From contig NZ_KE384401.1 of assembly GCF_000425585.1 (NCBI RefSeq), positions 186,001 to 250,000 of the forward strand: 64,000 nt of DNA, read 5' to 3'. The number at the start of each line of letters is the position of its first letter. Positions within the stretch are counted from its first letter, which is position 1. The notes under the pieces are model-generated. The model worked only from the letters and a program-made list of their open reading frames with translations, was not told where the DNA came from and did no database searches. A program made the translations under genes and the position numbers. This stretch comes from Terrimonas ferruginea DSM 30193 (GTDB lineage: Bacteria; Bacteroidota; Bacteroidia; Chitinophagales; Chitinophagaceae). Positions 33,516 to 44,176 of the stretch are shown here, in pieces.

Positions 33516-35042
33516 ATGCGTCTGGTCCGAATCATATCCCCGCTCACCATCTTACTGCTGATACTGGCTGCTTTTGCCGGCAGCCCCGGTTGTGCCAATA
33601 TCATTCCTCCTGAAGGTGGTCCGCGTGACAGCCTCGCACCGAGGGCAATTGCTGTCCGCCCGGCGGACTCTACCCGCAACTTCAGTGAGCGTCGCATCAC
33701 CTTCAACTTCGACGAATACGTAGAAGTGCAAAATGCCCAGCAGAACCTGGTGGTATCGCCTCTCCCCAAGAACATGCCGATCGTAGAGGCCAAGCTCAAA
33801 ACAGTTACCGTCAGGATCCGCGATACGCTGGAACCCAATACCACCTATGCCCTCAACTTCACCAAAGTGATCAAGGACGTGAATGAAGGCAACGAGGTAA
33901 AAGATTTCATTTACGTATTCAGTACCGGCCCAACCATCGATTCGCTTGAATTGTCAGGCCTGGTAGTGCTCGCCGAAAACGAGAAGGCAGACAGCACGCT
34001 CACCGTTATGCTGCACACCAGCAATGTTGATTCGGCGGTGATCAAAGAGCGTCCGCGTTATATTGCCCGCCTCGACGCTGAGGGGCATTTCCATTTCCGG
34101 TTCCTGGCCCCCGGCACTTACTATCTCTATGCAATGAAAGATGAAGGCGGCGCTTACCGGTATATGAAGCGTTCGCAATTATTTGCCTTTGCAGATTCTG
34201 CTGTCAAGCTGGACGGGACACCCCATGTTCCGGTAAAACTTTACGCTTATTCGATTCCCGAGCCACCCAAGCCCGCGAGCAGTCAGACCAATACAAGAAA
34301 AGACAACAACGACCGCCGTTTGCGTTACCAGAACAATATCGGCGCCTCGCATGATCTGCTGAATGATGTGGTGTTTACCTTCGAAACACCCCTTAAAAGA
34401 TTCGATTCCTCCAAAGTCCGCTTCACCACCGATACCTTGTTTACGCCTGTTACATCCGGTTATCGCTGGGAAATGGATAGCACGTCTACCAAACTCACGT
34501 TTAAATATCCCTGGCAGGAAAATACATCGTATGCTTTCCTGTTCGACAAAGATTTTGCCACGGATACATTGGGCAAAGAATTGTTGAAAGCGGATACCAT
34601 CAGGTTCGTTACCAAAAGAAAGATCGATTATGGCGAACTGCGGCTGCGTTTCCGCAACCTGGATATGAGCAGCAACCCTTTGTTATTGTTTATCCAGAAC
34701 AACGAAACGAAAAAGGCGGTGCCGCTTACGAGTGAGAACTTCTATGATCCCTTGTTCATTCCCGGTGAATATGATCTGCGCATTGTAAACGACCGTAATA
34801 AAAATGGCAAATGGGATCCGGGCGATTTCTTCAACGGGCGCCGTCAGCCGGAAAAAGTGATTCCGCTGAGCCGCATGATCAATGTAAAAGCCAATTGGGA
34901 AAACGAGGTGGAGATTGATGTCCGCCAGGCTTCACAACCCGGGCAGGGCCAGACGCCCGGAGGACGCAGACCTGCCGGTTCCACGCCGGGTGGTCAGCCG
35001 CGCCCCCAGCGAACCATAACCGACGCGCCGCTTCAGCGATAA
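33516..35042 (+). CDS. Ig-like domain lipoprotein
   Basis: 508 aa. A lipoprotein signal ends at SPGC with C26. The N-terminal domain (PRAIAVRPADSTRNFSERRITFNFDEYVEVQNAQQNLVVSP) is the SbsA-type bacterial Ig-like domain common at the start of Bacteroidota surface lipoproteins. A second, carboxypeptidase-regulatory-like region follows (HFHFRFLAPGTYYLYAMKDEGG). The last 50 residues are Pro/Gly/Gln-rich low complexity. It is probably outer-membrane associated; function unknown. It lies 24 bp upstream of recR, which has its own -7 box. Confidence 0.75.
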   Translation: MRLVRIISPLTILLLILAAFAGSPGCANIIPPEGGPRDSLAPRAIAVRPADSTRNFSERRITFNFDEYVEVQNAQQNLVVSPLPKNMPIVEAKLKTVTVRIRDTLEPNTTYALNFTKVIKDVNEGNEVKDFIYVFSTGPTIDSLELSGLVVLAENEKADSTLTVMLHTSNVDSAVIKERPRYIARLDAEGHFHFRFLAPGTYYLYAMKDEGGAYRYMKRSQLFAFADSAVKLDGTPHVPVKLYAYSIPEPPKPASSQTNTRKDNNDRRLRYQNNIGASHDLLNDVVFTFETPLKRFDSSKVRFTTDTLFTPVTSGYRWEMDSTSTKLTFKYPWQENTSYAFLFDKDFATDTLGKELLKADTIRFVTKRKIDYGELRLRFRNLDMSSNPLLLFIQNNETKKAVPLTSENFYDPLFIPGEYDLRIVNDRNKNGKWDPGDFFNGRRQPEKVIPLSRMINVKANWENEVEIDVRQASQPGQGQTPGGRRPAGSTPGGQPRPQRTITDAPLQR

Positions 35043-35054
35043 GCCACGTGTCCG

Positions 35055-35062
35055 TATCTTTG
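35055..35062 (+). promoter_or_regulatory. -7 promoter box (TATCTTTG) of recR, probably leaderless
   Basis: TATCTTTG ends four bases before the recR ATG at 35067. The implied start site is at or beside the start codon. Confidence 0.5.
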
Positions 35063-35066
35063 TACT

Positions 35067-35687
35067 ATGCAGTTTTCTTCTTCATTATTGGAAAATGCCG
35101 TGACTGAATTTGCCAAACTTCCGGGTATTGGCAAAAAGACCGCATTACGATTGGTGTTGCATTTGCTGCGCCAGGAGGTGGGGGAGGTGGAGCATTTTAG
35201 CGAAGTAGTGGCGCGGATGCGCAGGGAGATCAAATTTTGTAATCGTTGCTTCAATGTAGCTGATGGCGATATCTGCAGCATTTGTGCCAACAGCATGCGC
35301 CGCCAGGATCTCATCTGCGTGGTGGAAACCATCCGCGATGTGATCGCCATTGAGAGCACCCAGCAATACAACGGATTGTACCATGTACTCGGCGGCATCA
35401 TTTCCCCGCTGGACGGCATCGGCCCCGATCAACTCACGATCGAGGCACTGGTGAACCGCATCCAGAAAGAAGCGACATCCGAATTGATCTTCGCGCTCAA
35501 TCCGAATATCCAGGGCGACACCACCATCTATTACATCCAGAAAAAAATTCAGGCCTTCCCGGTGCAGGTTACCACTATTGCCCGCGGCATCGCCTTCGGC
35601 GGCGAACTCGAATATGCCGACGAAATGACCCTCGCCCGCAGCCTGCAGAACCGCCTGCCGGTGGAGAGGTATGTAGCGGGGAGATGA
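35067..35687 (+). CDS. recR: Recombination mediator RecR
   Basis: 206 aa, normal length. A helix-hairpin-helix (FAKLPGIGKKTALRLVLHLL) is followed by a four-Cys zinc finger (CNRC...CSIC), a Toprim domain (DLICVVETIRDVIAIEST, LYHVLGG) and the Walker B-like C-terminal part (TTIARGIAFGGELEYADEMTLARSLQNR). RecR works with RecO and RecF to load RecA on SSB-coated gaps. It is probably expressed from its own promoter as a leaderless mRNA. Confidence 0.96.
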   Translation: MQFSSSLLENAVTEFAKLPGIGKKTALRLVLHLLRQEVGEVEHFSEVVARMRREIKFCNRCFNVADGDICSICANSMRRQDLICVVETIRDVIAIESTQQYNGLYHVLGGIISPLDGIGPDQLTIEALVNRIQKEATSELIFALNPNIQGDTTIYYIQKKIQAFPVQVTTIARGIAFGGELEYADEMTLARSLQNRLPVERYVAGR

Positions 35688-35696
35688 TTGGCTAAT

Positions 35697-35810
35697 TTGA
35701 AGATTTGAAAATTTGGCAATTTAATTCAAGAAATACCGGAATTGACAACGGGATAACGCACTTCCTCCCTCATCTTCAAATTATCAAATCTTCAAATTTT
35801 CAAATTGTAT
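35697..35810. repeat. AT-rich TTTGAAAATTTG repeat block
   Basis: Direct and inverted copies of TTTGAAGATTTGAAAATTTG at 35697-35725 and its complement at 35773-35808. The same family recurs at 52640-52670 (after the DUF3298 gene) and at 56567-56600 and 56665-56693 (after the transglycosylase). Confidence 0.55.
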
Positions 35811-35814
35811 TCGA

Positions 35815-35822
35815 TACCTTTG
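35815..35822 (+). promoter_or_regulatory. -7 promoter box (TACCTTTG) of the metH operon
   Basis: TACCTTTG fits TAnnTTTG. It would give an unusually long leader of about 150 nt before metH, which holds the structured element at 35852-35927. Confidence 0.5.
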
Positions 35823-35851
35823 CCCCATACAGGCGGATTTGTTTATTGTTC

Positions 35852-35927
35852 GGCCTTTAAACGGAACTAATAAACGTAGTAAACTCCTCAAAAAGTTTCC
35901 AAGCGTTTACGGTTCTGTATGCAGGCC
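35852..35927 (+). promoter_or_regulatory. Structured metH leader (candidate riboregulator)
   Basis: Four nested helices form one long interrupted hairpin: GGCCT (35852-35856)/AGGCC (35923-35927); ACGGAAC (35861-35867)/GTTCTGT (35912-35918, one G-U); TAAACG (35871-35876)/CGTTTA (35904-35909); AAACT (35881-35885)/AGTTT (35894-35898), with loop CCTCAAAA. It lies in the predicted 5' leader of the split metH operon. It lacks the B12 box of cobalamin riboswitches and matches no SAM riboswitch I know. Regulation is inferred from position only. Confidence 0.45.
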
Positions 35928-35978
35928 TTTCCCCCGGAAATGCTGATCCTCTGTGCAAACTAATTAAAACATAACGTC

Positions 35979-36977
<999 letters not shown>

Positions 36978-36982
36978 CGTTT

Positions 36983-39673
36983 ATGAGTGAAGTGAATAGC
37001 ATTAAACCATATTTGCGGCTGTCCGGACTGGAACCGCTGATCGTACGTCCGGAAACGAACTTTGTCAATATCGGTGAGCGTACCAACGTTACCGGTTCCA
37101 AGAAATTTGCGCGGCTGATCCGCGAAAACAAATACGAAGAAGCATTGAGCGTAGCCCGCCAGCAGGTCGAAAGCGGCGCACAGGTGATAGACGTCAACAT
37201 GGACGATGCGCTGCTCGACGGCGTGCAGGCCATGACCACCTTCATCAACCTGCTGCAAAGCGAACCCGATATTTCACGTGTGCCATTGATGATCGACAGC
37301 TCCAAATTCGAAATCATCGAAGCCGGATTGAAATGCGTGCAGGGCAAGTGCATCGTTAACTCTATTTCACTCAAAGAAGGCGAACAGAAATTCATTGAAC
37401 AGGCCGTCATTTGCCAGAGCTATGGCGCGGCCGTGATTGTAATGGCCTTTGATGAAAAAGGACAGGCCGATACCGAAGACCGCAAAGTGGAAATCTGTCA
37501 CCGCGCTTACAAAATCCTTACGGAGCAGGTTGGTTTCGATGGTCAGGATATCATTTTCGACCCCAACATTTTTGCCGTAGCTACCGGTCTGGAAGAACAC
37601 AACAACTACGGCGTTGATTTCATCCAGGCTACACGCCGCATCAAAGAACTGATGCCGCTGGCCGGTATCAGCGGAGGTGTCAGTAACCTCTCCTTCTCTT
37701 TTCGCGGCAACGAACCCGTGCGTGAAGCCATGCACTCCGTGTTTCTCTACTACGCCATCAAAGCGGGTATGAACATGGGGATCGTGAACGCAGGCCAATT
37801 AGTCGTATACGATGAAATAGAACCGCAACTCCGCCAGCTCTGCGAAGACGTGATCCTCAACCGCAACAATGAGAACAACGAGGCTACGGAAAAACTCATC
37901 GCGTTTGCAGAAACCGTAAAAGCGACCGATAAAACAGAAAAGAAAAACGATGCATGGCGCAGTACTTCCGTGGAAGAACGCCTCAAACATGCATTGGTAA
38001 ATGGCATTACCGATTACATCGATGAAGATACCGAAGAAGCACGTCAGCAATATGCCAAACCACTTGAAGTGATCGAAGGTCCGCTGATGGCGGGCATGGG
38101 TGTGGTGGGTGATTTGTTTGGTGCGGGAAAAATGTTTTTACCCCAGGTGGTAAAGTCTGCGCGCGTGATGAAAAAGTCCGTGGCCTGGCTCACGCCTTTT
38201 ATCGAAGAAGAAAAAAGGAACAATGCATCGTCCACTACCGGCAACGTAAAAAAGATCCTGCTGGCAACAGTGAAAGGCGATGTGCATGATATCGGTAAAA
38301 ACATCGTAGGTGTGGTGTTGGGTTGCAATGGCTATGATATCATCGACCTGGGAGTAATGGTGCCTACGGATAAAATACTTGACACGGCCCAAAAGGAAAA
38401 TGTGGACATCATCGGACTGAGTGGACTGATCACGCCCTCACTGGATGAGATGGTGAACGTGGCGCATGAAATGAAACGCCGCGGAATGGATCAGCCTTTG
38501 TTGATCGGTGGTGCGACTACTTCGCGTATGCATACGGCCGTTAAGATTGCACCGCAATATGAAAAGGGAGTGGTGCACGTACTCGATGCAAGCCGCAGCG
38601 TGACGGTAGCCGGTTCTTTGTTAGGTGAACAGCGCGGTAACTTCCTCAGCAAAGTACAGGAAGAATATGTTCGTCTCCAATACGATTTCGCCAATAAAAA
38701 AGTAGTAAAAGACTACCTGTCGTTTGCCGATGCACAAGCCAACAAGGTGAAAGTAGATTGGGATTCGTATACACCGCCGGCGCCATCATTCACCGGAACA
38801 AAAGTATTTGTGAACTACGATCTCGCCGAGCTGCGTGAATACATCGACTGGAAACCCTTTTTCATTTCATGGGAGCTGCACGGAAGCTTTCCGCAGATCC
38901 TCGAAGATGCGAAAGTGGGTGTGGAAGCTACCAAGTTGTACAATGATGCCAATGCATTGCTGGATCAGATCGTGAAGGAGAAATGGCTGACTGCGCAAGG
39001 TGTGATCGGTTTCTGGCCTGCGAGCCGTGTGGCCGCGGATACGGTAAATGTTCACCGCGATGGCAGTGAACTCGAACTGCAATTCCTGCGTCAGCAGATC
39101 AAGAAAGCCGCGGACCAACCCAATCTTTCACTGGCAGACTTTATCGCGCCCGCGGAAGCTGGCAAAGAAGATTATATCGGTGCTTTCTCTGTAACCATCC
39201 AGGGAATCGAGCAACATATCAAACGCTTTGAAGCCGCGCTTGACGATTACAACAAAATCATGTTACAGGCATTAGCCGATCGTTTTGCGGAGGCTTTTGC
39301 AGAATGTCTGCATGCACGTACGCGGAAAGAATTCTGGGCTTATGTAAAAGACGAGCAGCTCAGCAACGAAGAACTGATCAAAGAAAAATACCAGGGCATT
39401 CGTCCCGCGCCGGGTTATCCCGCCTGCCCGGATCATACGGAGAAATACAAATTATTTGAATTGCTGGGAGGGGAAGAAGCAACGGGAATTCATCTCACCG
39501 AATCGCTGGCGATGTATCCTGCTTCTTCTGTTTGCGGCTGGTACTTCAGTCATCCGCAAAGCCAGTATTTTGGCGTTGGAAAAATTCAGCAGGATCAATT
39601 CAAAGATTATCTCCAGCGTAAGAAAATGCCGGAAGAGGAATTGCAGCGGTGGCTGAGGCCGGTGATGGAATGA
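36983..39673 (+). CDS. metH: Methionine synthase, folate/B12/activation subunit
   Basis: 896 aa. Domains: pterin-binding methyltetrahydrofolate domain ([42 protein letters not shown]), B12-binding cap and Rossmann domain ([22 protein letters not shown], the DxHxxG axial-His motif, and [22 protein letters not shown]), and the C-terminal activation domain that binds SAM ([22 protein letters not shown]). With the 332-aa upstream protein it makes a complete cobalamin-dependent methionine synthase. The overall length is close to E. coli MetH, so nothing is missing; only the polypeptide is split. Confidence 0.95.
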   Translation: MSEVNSIKPYLRLSGLEPLIVRPETNFVNIGERTNVTGSKKFARLIRENKYEEALSVARQQVESGAQVIDVNMDDALLDGVQAMTTFINLLQSEPDISRVPLMIDSSKFEIIEAGLKCVQGKCIVNSISLKEGEQKFIEQAVICQSYGAAVIVMAFDEKGQADTEDRKVEICHRAYKILTEQVGFDGQDIIFDPNIFAVATGLEEHNNYGVDFIQATRRIKELMPLAGISGGVSNLSFSFRGNEPVREAMHSVFLYYAIKAGMNMGIVNAGQLVVYDEIEPQLRQLCEDVILNRNNENNEATEKLIAFAETVKATDKTEKKNDAWRSTSVEERLKHALVNGITDYIDEDTEEARQQYAKPLEVIEGPLMAGMGVVGDLFGAGKMFLPQVVKSARVMKKSVAWLTPFIEEEKRNNASSTTGNVKKILLATVKGDVHDIGKNIVGVVLGCNGYDIIDLGVMVPTDKILDTAQKENVDIIGLSGLITPSLDEMVNVAHEMKRRGMDQPLLIGGATTSRMHTAVKIAPQYEKGVVHVLDASRSVTVAGSLLGEQRGNFLSKVQEEYVRLQYDFANKKVVKDYLSFADAQANKVKVDWDSYTPPAPSFTGTKVFVNYDLAELREYIDWKPFFISWELHGSFPQILEDAKVGVEATKLYNDANALLDQIVKEKWLTAQGVIGFWPASRVAADTVNVHRDGSELELQFLRQQIKKAADQPNLSLADFIAPAEAGKEDYIGAFSVTIQGIEQHIKRFEAALDDYNKIMLQALADRFAEAFAECLHARTRKEFWAYVKDEQLSNEELIKEKYQGIRPAPGYPACPDHTEKYKLFELLGGEEATGIHLTESLAMYPASSVCGWYFSHPQSQYFGVGKIQQDQFKDYLQRKKMPEEELQRWLRPVME

Positions 39674-39712
39674 GTCAATAAGTCAATAAGTGAATAGGTG
39701 AATGAGTGAATG

Positions 39713-39752
39713 TTTTTCCCGTGGTTCGTGTATACACGAACCACGGGAAAAA
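39713..39752. terminator. 40-bp perfect palindrome, bidirectional terminator
   Basis: Arms of 20 bp (39713-39732 and 39733-39752) carry TTTTTCCCGTGG and the core TGGTTCGTG-TATA-CACGAACCA. The T-run on one side and A-run on the other give a U-tract on either strand. It lies between convergent metH and the RDD gene and is the longest member of a repeat family (see 40379 and 52545). Confidence 0.7.
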
Positions 39753-39779
39753 ACGTGGTGTCACTTATTTCAACTTTTA

Positions 39780-40280
39780 TTATCTCGCTTTCACCACACG
39801 GGTCTTCGTCCAGCTATCATGCCATAGGCCGTTGCCGGACCAGATGCTGAACTGTTCAAACGGAACCAATCTGCACAGCGAACGGAGAAAAGCATCTTTG
39901 AAAGTCAGCTCTCCGCCATCGGCTCTGATGGCACGCGTACCGGAAAGGAGCTTGCCCAGCGTGTAACCCTTGAATACTTTTTCACAGATGGTGTAATAAA
40001 TAAGGTAATTGAACAGGCCGATGCCGTAGCCGAACAGGAGCAGGTCGATGCTATTGTCTTCCTTGTAAGCTAATTCCATCATGTACTCCGGCGCTATGTT
40101 ACCCAGAATATAACCGATTGAATAGCCTGTTACATAGGTCAGGCCGAAGCGCATCAGGAGGTTGTCAACAAAAAAATTGGCAAATCGCTGGCCGGTGGAA
40201 GCCTCTTCGTACTGGTCGAAAAGTTCAAGTTCGTCTGCCAGCGCAGACGCTTGTTGGGTGGGGAGGTTTTGGTCTTGCAT
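39780..40280 (-). CDS. RDD-family membrane protein
   Basis: 166 aa from the ATG at 40280, chosen because the longer frame crosses a dispersed palindrome. RDD-type features: GQRFANFFVDNLLMRFG with R and D, then membrane segments (TYVTGYSIGYILG, LLLFGYGIGLFNYLIYYTIC) and KGYTLGKLLSGTRAI, DAFLRSLCRLVPFEQFS. RDD proteins are small membrane proteins of largely unknown, possibly transport, function. No partner adjoins. Confidence 0.82.
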   Translation of the reverse strand: MQDQNLPTQQASALADELELFDQYEEASTGQRFANFFVDNLLMRFGLTYVTGYSIGYILGNIAPEYMMELAYKEDNSIDLLLFGYGIGLFNYLIYYTICEKVFKGYTLGKLLSGTRAIRADGGELTFKDAFLRSLCRLVPFEQFSIWSGNGLWHDSWTKTRVVKAR

Positions 40281-40378
40281 AGCTCGCAAGATAATATAAT
40301 CAGTCAATAGGTGAATAATGTGTTGTTGGGCTATAAGTAAACCAGCGCTTATTATCGATTTACTTCTCTCAACGCTCG

Positions 40379-40400
40379 TGGTTCGTGAGGACACGAACCA
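40379..40400. repeat. Dispersed palindrome copy (TGGTTCGTG core)
   Basis: TGGTTCGTG-AGGA-CACGAACCA. It has the same 9-bp arms as the element at 39713-39752 with a different loop. It is followed by CATTGACCATTGACCATTCACC words of the low-complexity family. Confidence 0.6.
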
Positions 40401-40447
40401 GGGGGTAAAATGAATACGTCATTCACCATTGACCATTGACCATTCAC

Positions 40448-41647
40448 CTATTGACTCATTGACCTGCTCACCTCCGTCACCACCTGCTGCAACGACACGC
40501 CCTTTTTGGTCCAATGATAACCCAGCCGCACAATGATCGACTCATTGACAGGATTCACATAAATATATTGACCTAAGATGCCCAGTGCATAATAGCCGCG
40601 GCCTGCATAGGATACATAGAATTGTTTTAAACCGTTTTTGAGATAACTGTGCAGTGCGGGCCTTGCATATTTTCCACTCGATGCAGCTGTGACAGCCGAT
40701 AACGAATCCGGGAATACCTCATAAGACCGGTTGCCCCAGAACTGGTTTTTATATCCTTCTTCCAACATCAGTTGCCCGGTCAGTGTACTGTCGACCCATG
40801 CTTTTGACACAACCTGTTTTCCGTTCCAGTCACCTTCTCGCAGGTACAAACGTCCGAGTTTGGCAAAGTCACGCGCGGTGGCATTTAATCCCGCATAAGC
40901 AATTTCCAAATGCCGTTTGTCGGTGTTCCAGGTGGCGGCATATTCCATTTGCAAAGGCTTCCAGATTTTTTCCGACATGTATTCCGCCGCCGTTTTGCCG
41001 GTTGCTTTGCTGATGATCATGGCCAGCAACAAGGTATTGATACTTTGGTATTCGGTCTGCATACCCGGCGCTTCCTTGATCTTTACTTTGTAAACGTGCG
41101 GTTTCATATTGGGGCGGAACGCCAGCTTGATGGAAGCATCTTTTAAACCGTAGGAACCTTCATCCCATTGCAGGCCGCTGCGCATGTCCAGTAAATGCTG
41201 AATGGTTATCTGCGCAAAACGCGGGTCTTTCTTCAGGAACTTCGGCAGGTAATTCGTCATCGGCTCGTCGAACGATTTGATCTTTCCTTCGTCGTGGGCA
41301 ATACCGGTTAAGGTTGCCACAAATGATTTAACCAGGGAGAAAGAAGGCAACAGCGAACTGCGGTCAAAGCCATCGAAATATTTTTCGTATAAAATGGAGT
41401 CGTGGCGGATCACGAGGAATGCGGCAGTGCTGCTACCTTCCAGCGTTTTGTCCAGTTCTTCTCTCCACGGACCGGATTGATCGTGATCAGTAGCATCGGC
41501 AAAATGAAAAGCGTTGCCGTCATTTTTAATAGCAACAGATGGCAGGTTTTCATGCGAACGCAAAGTGAGTTTACGGTTTTTATAAGCCCTTACCATATAG
41601 CAGGATGAAAATAAGGGGAGGAGGAGCAGCAGGCTGAGGTATTTCAT
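40448..41647 (-). CDS. Serine hydrolase lipoprotein, class C beta-lactamase fold
   Basis: 399 aa with a lipobox FSSC (C16), so probably anchored in the membrane facing the periplasm or outside. SxxK is S104-L-V-K107 (PSFSLVKSFVAT), the second motif region is TEYQSINTLLLAMI and the body holds QLQWDEGSYG-like GLQWDEGSYGLKDASIKLAF. Substrate unknown. It is the third intact paralogue in the window, and it is monocistronic. Promoter not identified. Confidence 0.85.
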   Translation of the reverse strand: MKYLSLLLLLPLFSSCYMVRAYKNRKLTLRSHENLPSVAIKNDGNAFHFADATDHDQSGPWREELDKTLEGSSTAAFLVIRHDSILYEKYFDGFDRSSLLPSFSLVKSFVATLTGIAHDEGKIKSFDEPMTNYLPKFLKKDPRFAQITIQHLLDMRSGLQWDEGSYGLKDASIKLAFRPNMKPHVYKVKIKEAPGMQTEYQSINTLLLAMIISKATGKTAAEYMSEKIWKPLQMEYAATWNTDKRHLEIAYAGLNATARDFAKLGRLYLREGDWNGKQVVSKAWVDSTLTGQLMLEEGYKNQFWGNRSYEVFPDSLSAVTAASSGKYARPALHSYLKNGLKQFYVSYAGRGYYALGILGQYIYVNPVNESIIVRLGYHWTKKGVSLQQVVTEVSRSMSQ

Positions 41648-41812
41648 TTTTTATAAATTAATGTTTGATGACTCAAATGTTCACCACAACCGGCACGGCG
41701 TCAACAGAAATCTGCATACCACTGGTTTTTGTCTGCCAATCGGGCACAGTGGCCAAAACGAGGTTGCAGAGGAAATAAGCCCGTTGGCAGATGGCGGGTT
41801 TGTCCGGGTCGT

Positions 41813-42886
41813 ATGAAGCACTATTTTCGCTATATGGGCCGGAAACAATTGATATTGGTTTATGCGATCTTTCTGTTTATGATGGTATGGGGATTTGATC
41901 TGCTTACTACCATTAAATATGGAGAGCCATACGATGTCACTGCATTCTGGAATATTTTCAACCTCTGCGCCTTGTTTTATGCGGGCAGTACATTATTGCT
42001 TGTACGCGCTGCCGGAATAAAATTTTATCGCAGCCGCCGCTATGCGTTATTATTACTGGGTTTGCTGGGTACGCTGATTTATTTTATGGCGGTGCGCTAT
42101 CTTCTCGAGCAACTTATTTTGCCAAAGTTCTTTGAAGCACAAAACTATCCCTCGAACATTTCATTAAAGTATTTTATACTCGACAATACGTATTACGCAT
42201 CGATCTATGTAGTACTGGGGGTGCTTTTTTTTCTATTGGAAAACCAGGCCTACAACGAAAAGAAACAAGCTGTGCTGCAACAGCAGACCCGCGATGCCGA
42301 ACTCCAGTTTCTCCGTTCGCAGGTGAACCCGCATTTTTTATTCAATACGCTCAATAATATTTATTCGCTGGCTTATGAACGTTCAGAAAAAACGGCAGAT
42401 GCTATTCTGCGCCTCTCCGACCTGATGCGGTATATGTTGTATGAAAAAAAACAGCAGGTAGCGATCCTGCGCGAATGGCAATACATCAGCAGCCTCGTGG
42501 AATTACAACGGCTGCGGTTTGAACATGAATTGCCGGTAGAGATGGAATTGAGCGGGAACGCAGATAAGACCTCCCTACCTCCGTATTTCCTTATTCCTTT
42601 TATCGAAAATGCTTTCAAGCACGGCGATTTTACGGACAACCGCATTCCGTTGCTCATCCGGTTGACGATTACAGACAACGGCTGGGAATTTGAAACACGG
42701 AATAAAATCAGCCACAAGAATAAAGACGCCATGGGCGGAGTAGGACTCGATAATATCCGCCGCCGGCTGGAGATTCTTTATCCCGGCCAATATAAAATGG
42801 ATATCAATGACGGGGACGGGTTGTTCTCTTTACGTTTATCACTAAACAACAAAGCAGATGATCAGATGCCTGGTAGTAGACGATGA
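41813..42886 (+). CDS. LytS-type sensor histidine kinase
   Basis: 357 aa from the ATG at 41813; the longer frame to 41729 reads poorly. Four membrane segments fill residues about 10-145, then the His_kinase region: FLRSQVNPHFLFNTLNNIYSLAYE with the phosphoacceptor H174, and an ATPase part with PPYFLIPFIENAFKHG and GVGLDNIRRRLEILY. Typical of the LytS/YehU class that lacks a separate dimerisation box. It overlaps its LytTR regulator by 29 bp. Confidence 0.9.
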   Translation: MKHYFRYMGRKQLILVYAIFLFMMVWGFDLLTTIKYGEPYDVTAFWNIFNLCALFYAGSTLLLVRAAGIKFYRSRRYALLLLGLLGTLIYFMAVRYLLEQLILPKFFEAQNYPSNISLKYFILDNTYYASIYVVLGVLFFLLENQAYNEKKQAVLQQQTRDAELQFLRSQVNPHFLFNTLNNIYSLAYERSEKTADAILRLSDLMRYMLYEKKQQVAILREWQYISSLVELQRLRFEHELPVEMELSGNADKTSLPPYFLIPFIENAFKHGDFTDNRIPLLIRLTITDNGWEFETRNKISHKNKDAMGGVGLDNIRRRLEILYPGQYKMDINDGDGLFSLRLSLNNKADDQMPGSRR

Positions 42887-43559
42887 GCCACTGGCTCAGA
42901 ACCTGCTGAAAAATTATATAGGGAAAATTGGCAGCCTCGAACTGGCCGGAGCCACCAGCGATGTGTTTGCCGCGCTGGATATGGCGCAGCAGCAAAAAGT
43001 GGATCTTATTTTCCTGGATGTGCAAATGCCCGAACTCACCGGCATTCAGTTCATGAAAATACTTGCGGGCAAATGCAAAGTGATTCTTACCACCGCTTAC
43101 GAAGAATACGCGCTGCAGGCCTTTGATCTCGATGTGGTGGATTATCTGCTGAAGCCATTTTCTTTTGAACGTTTTGCGGCAGCTGTACAAAAAGCCCGCG
43201 AACGCCTGCAACCCCTGCAACGCGAAAACAATACGGCTGAACACCTTTTTATCAAAACTGAATACAAGATCGTAAGAGTGGCCGTGAAGGATATCCGCTA
43301 CATGGAAAGTATGCGCGATTATGTTTCGGTTTATACGGAAAATGAACGCATCCTCACCTTACAGTCGTTGAGAACTTTTGAAGAGCAACTCCGTACCTCT
43401 TCGTTGATACGCGTACACAAGTCATATATCGTCAACCTTGACCGGATCGACAAGGTGGAGCGCAGGCGCATTGTGATCGGTGACAAATACATTCCGATAG
43501 GAGAGACTTACCAGGACGAAGTGAAGAAAAGATTACAGCAGGGCAATGGCTCCCTCTAA
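42858..43559 (+). CDS. LytTR response regulator
   Basis: 233 aa. Receiver domain with D54 as phosphoacceptor (LIFLDVQMPELTG), then a LytTR DNA-binding domain (VAVKDIRYMESMRDYVSVYT, SLIRVHKSYIVNLDRIDKVE). It overlaps the kinase gene by 29 bp, so they form a cognate pair. Targets are not visible; LytTR regulators bind direct repeats and are common in Bacteroidota. Its 3' end overlaps the convergent HAD gene by four bases. Confidence 0.93.
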   Translation: MIRCLVVDDEPLAQNLLKNYIGKIGSLELAGATSDVFAALDMAQQQKVDLIFLDVQMPELTGIQFMKILAGKCKVILTTAYEEYALQAFDLDVVDYLLKPFSFERFAAAVQKARERLQPLQRENNTAEHLFIKTEYKIVRVAVKDIRYMESMRDYVSVYTENERILTLQSLRTFEEQLRTSSLIRVHKSYIVNLDRIDKVERRRIVIGDKYIPIGETYQDEVKKRLQQGNGSL

Positions 43560-44176
43560 AGAACGCCCAGCTCTTTCAACGATCGTTCCAATGCAGCCGG
43601 ACTGGTGAAATGAATGCTCCGTATACCCATCGCTTCCGCCGCTTTGATGTTGCGAACGTTGTCATCGATGAATAAGGCTTCGGACGGATTAAGGGCATAC
43701 CGGTCCAGTAAACGCTGATAAAAGGCGGGCTCAGGTTTTCTCATTTTTTCTTCTCCACTCACCACGCGGCCGTCAAACCAATGAAGAAAGGCATAACGCA
43801 CCAGCGCAATATCGAATAAGCCGGCCTGCCAGTTGGTAAGGGCATAGATCTTATATTGACCGGTTTCTTTCAACCGGCGGAAAATTTCAACGGTCTCCGG
43901 AATGGCGCCGCCAAGCATATCGGTCCAGCGGCCGTAATAGTCGCGGATGGCAGCTTCCCATTCGGGATATTGTGCTACAAGTTCCTGCGTGGCTTCCACG
44001 ATCGAGCGGCCTTCGTCCTGCCGCTCGTTCCAATCCATCGAGCAGATTTTTTCCAGGAAGTGATCCCGCTTTTCGAGTGAATCGAAATAAGTGTCGTTGA
44101 ACACATGACGCGGGTCCCAATTGATCAGCACGTTGCCGAGATCAAAGATGACAGCTTTAAAACGAGAGTTTTTCAT
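43556..44176 (-). CDS. HAD-family phosphatase-like hydrolase
   Basis: 206 aa. Motif I is VIFDLGNVLINWD with nucleophile D12, in the D-x-G form of the YihX/HAD-IA group; motif II is ALTNWQ, and motifs III-IV are EEKMRKPEPAFYQ and ALFIDDNVRNIKAAE. It probably dephosphorylates a small sugar or nucleotide phosphate. Its start overlaps the upstream SemiSWEET gene by 20 bp, so the two are co-transcribed. Confidence 0.9.
   Translation of the reverse strand: MKNSRFKAVIFDLGNVLINWDPRHVFNDTYFDSLEKRDHFLEKICSMDWNERQDEGRSIVEATQELVAQYPEWEAAIRDYYGRWTDMLGGAIPETVEIFRRLKETGQYKIYALTNWQAGLFDIALVRYAFLHWFDGRVVSGEEKMRKPEPAFYQRLLDRYALNPSEALFIDDNVRNIKAAEAMGIRSIHFTSPAALERSLKELGVL

Noticed and set aside
35823-35978. 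Cobalamin riboswitch upstream of metH
   Set aside because: No B12 box (GCCACTG-type element) or conserved receptor core was found in the leader.
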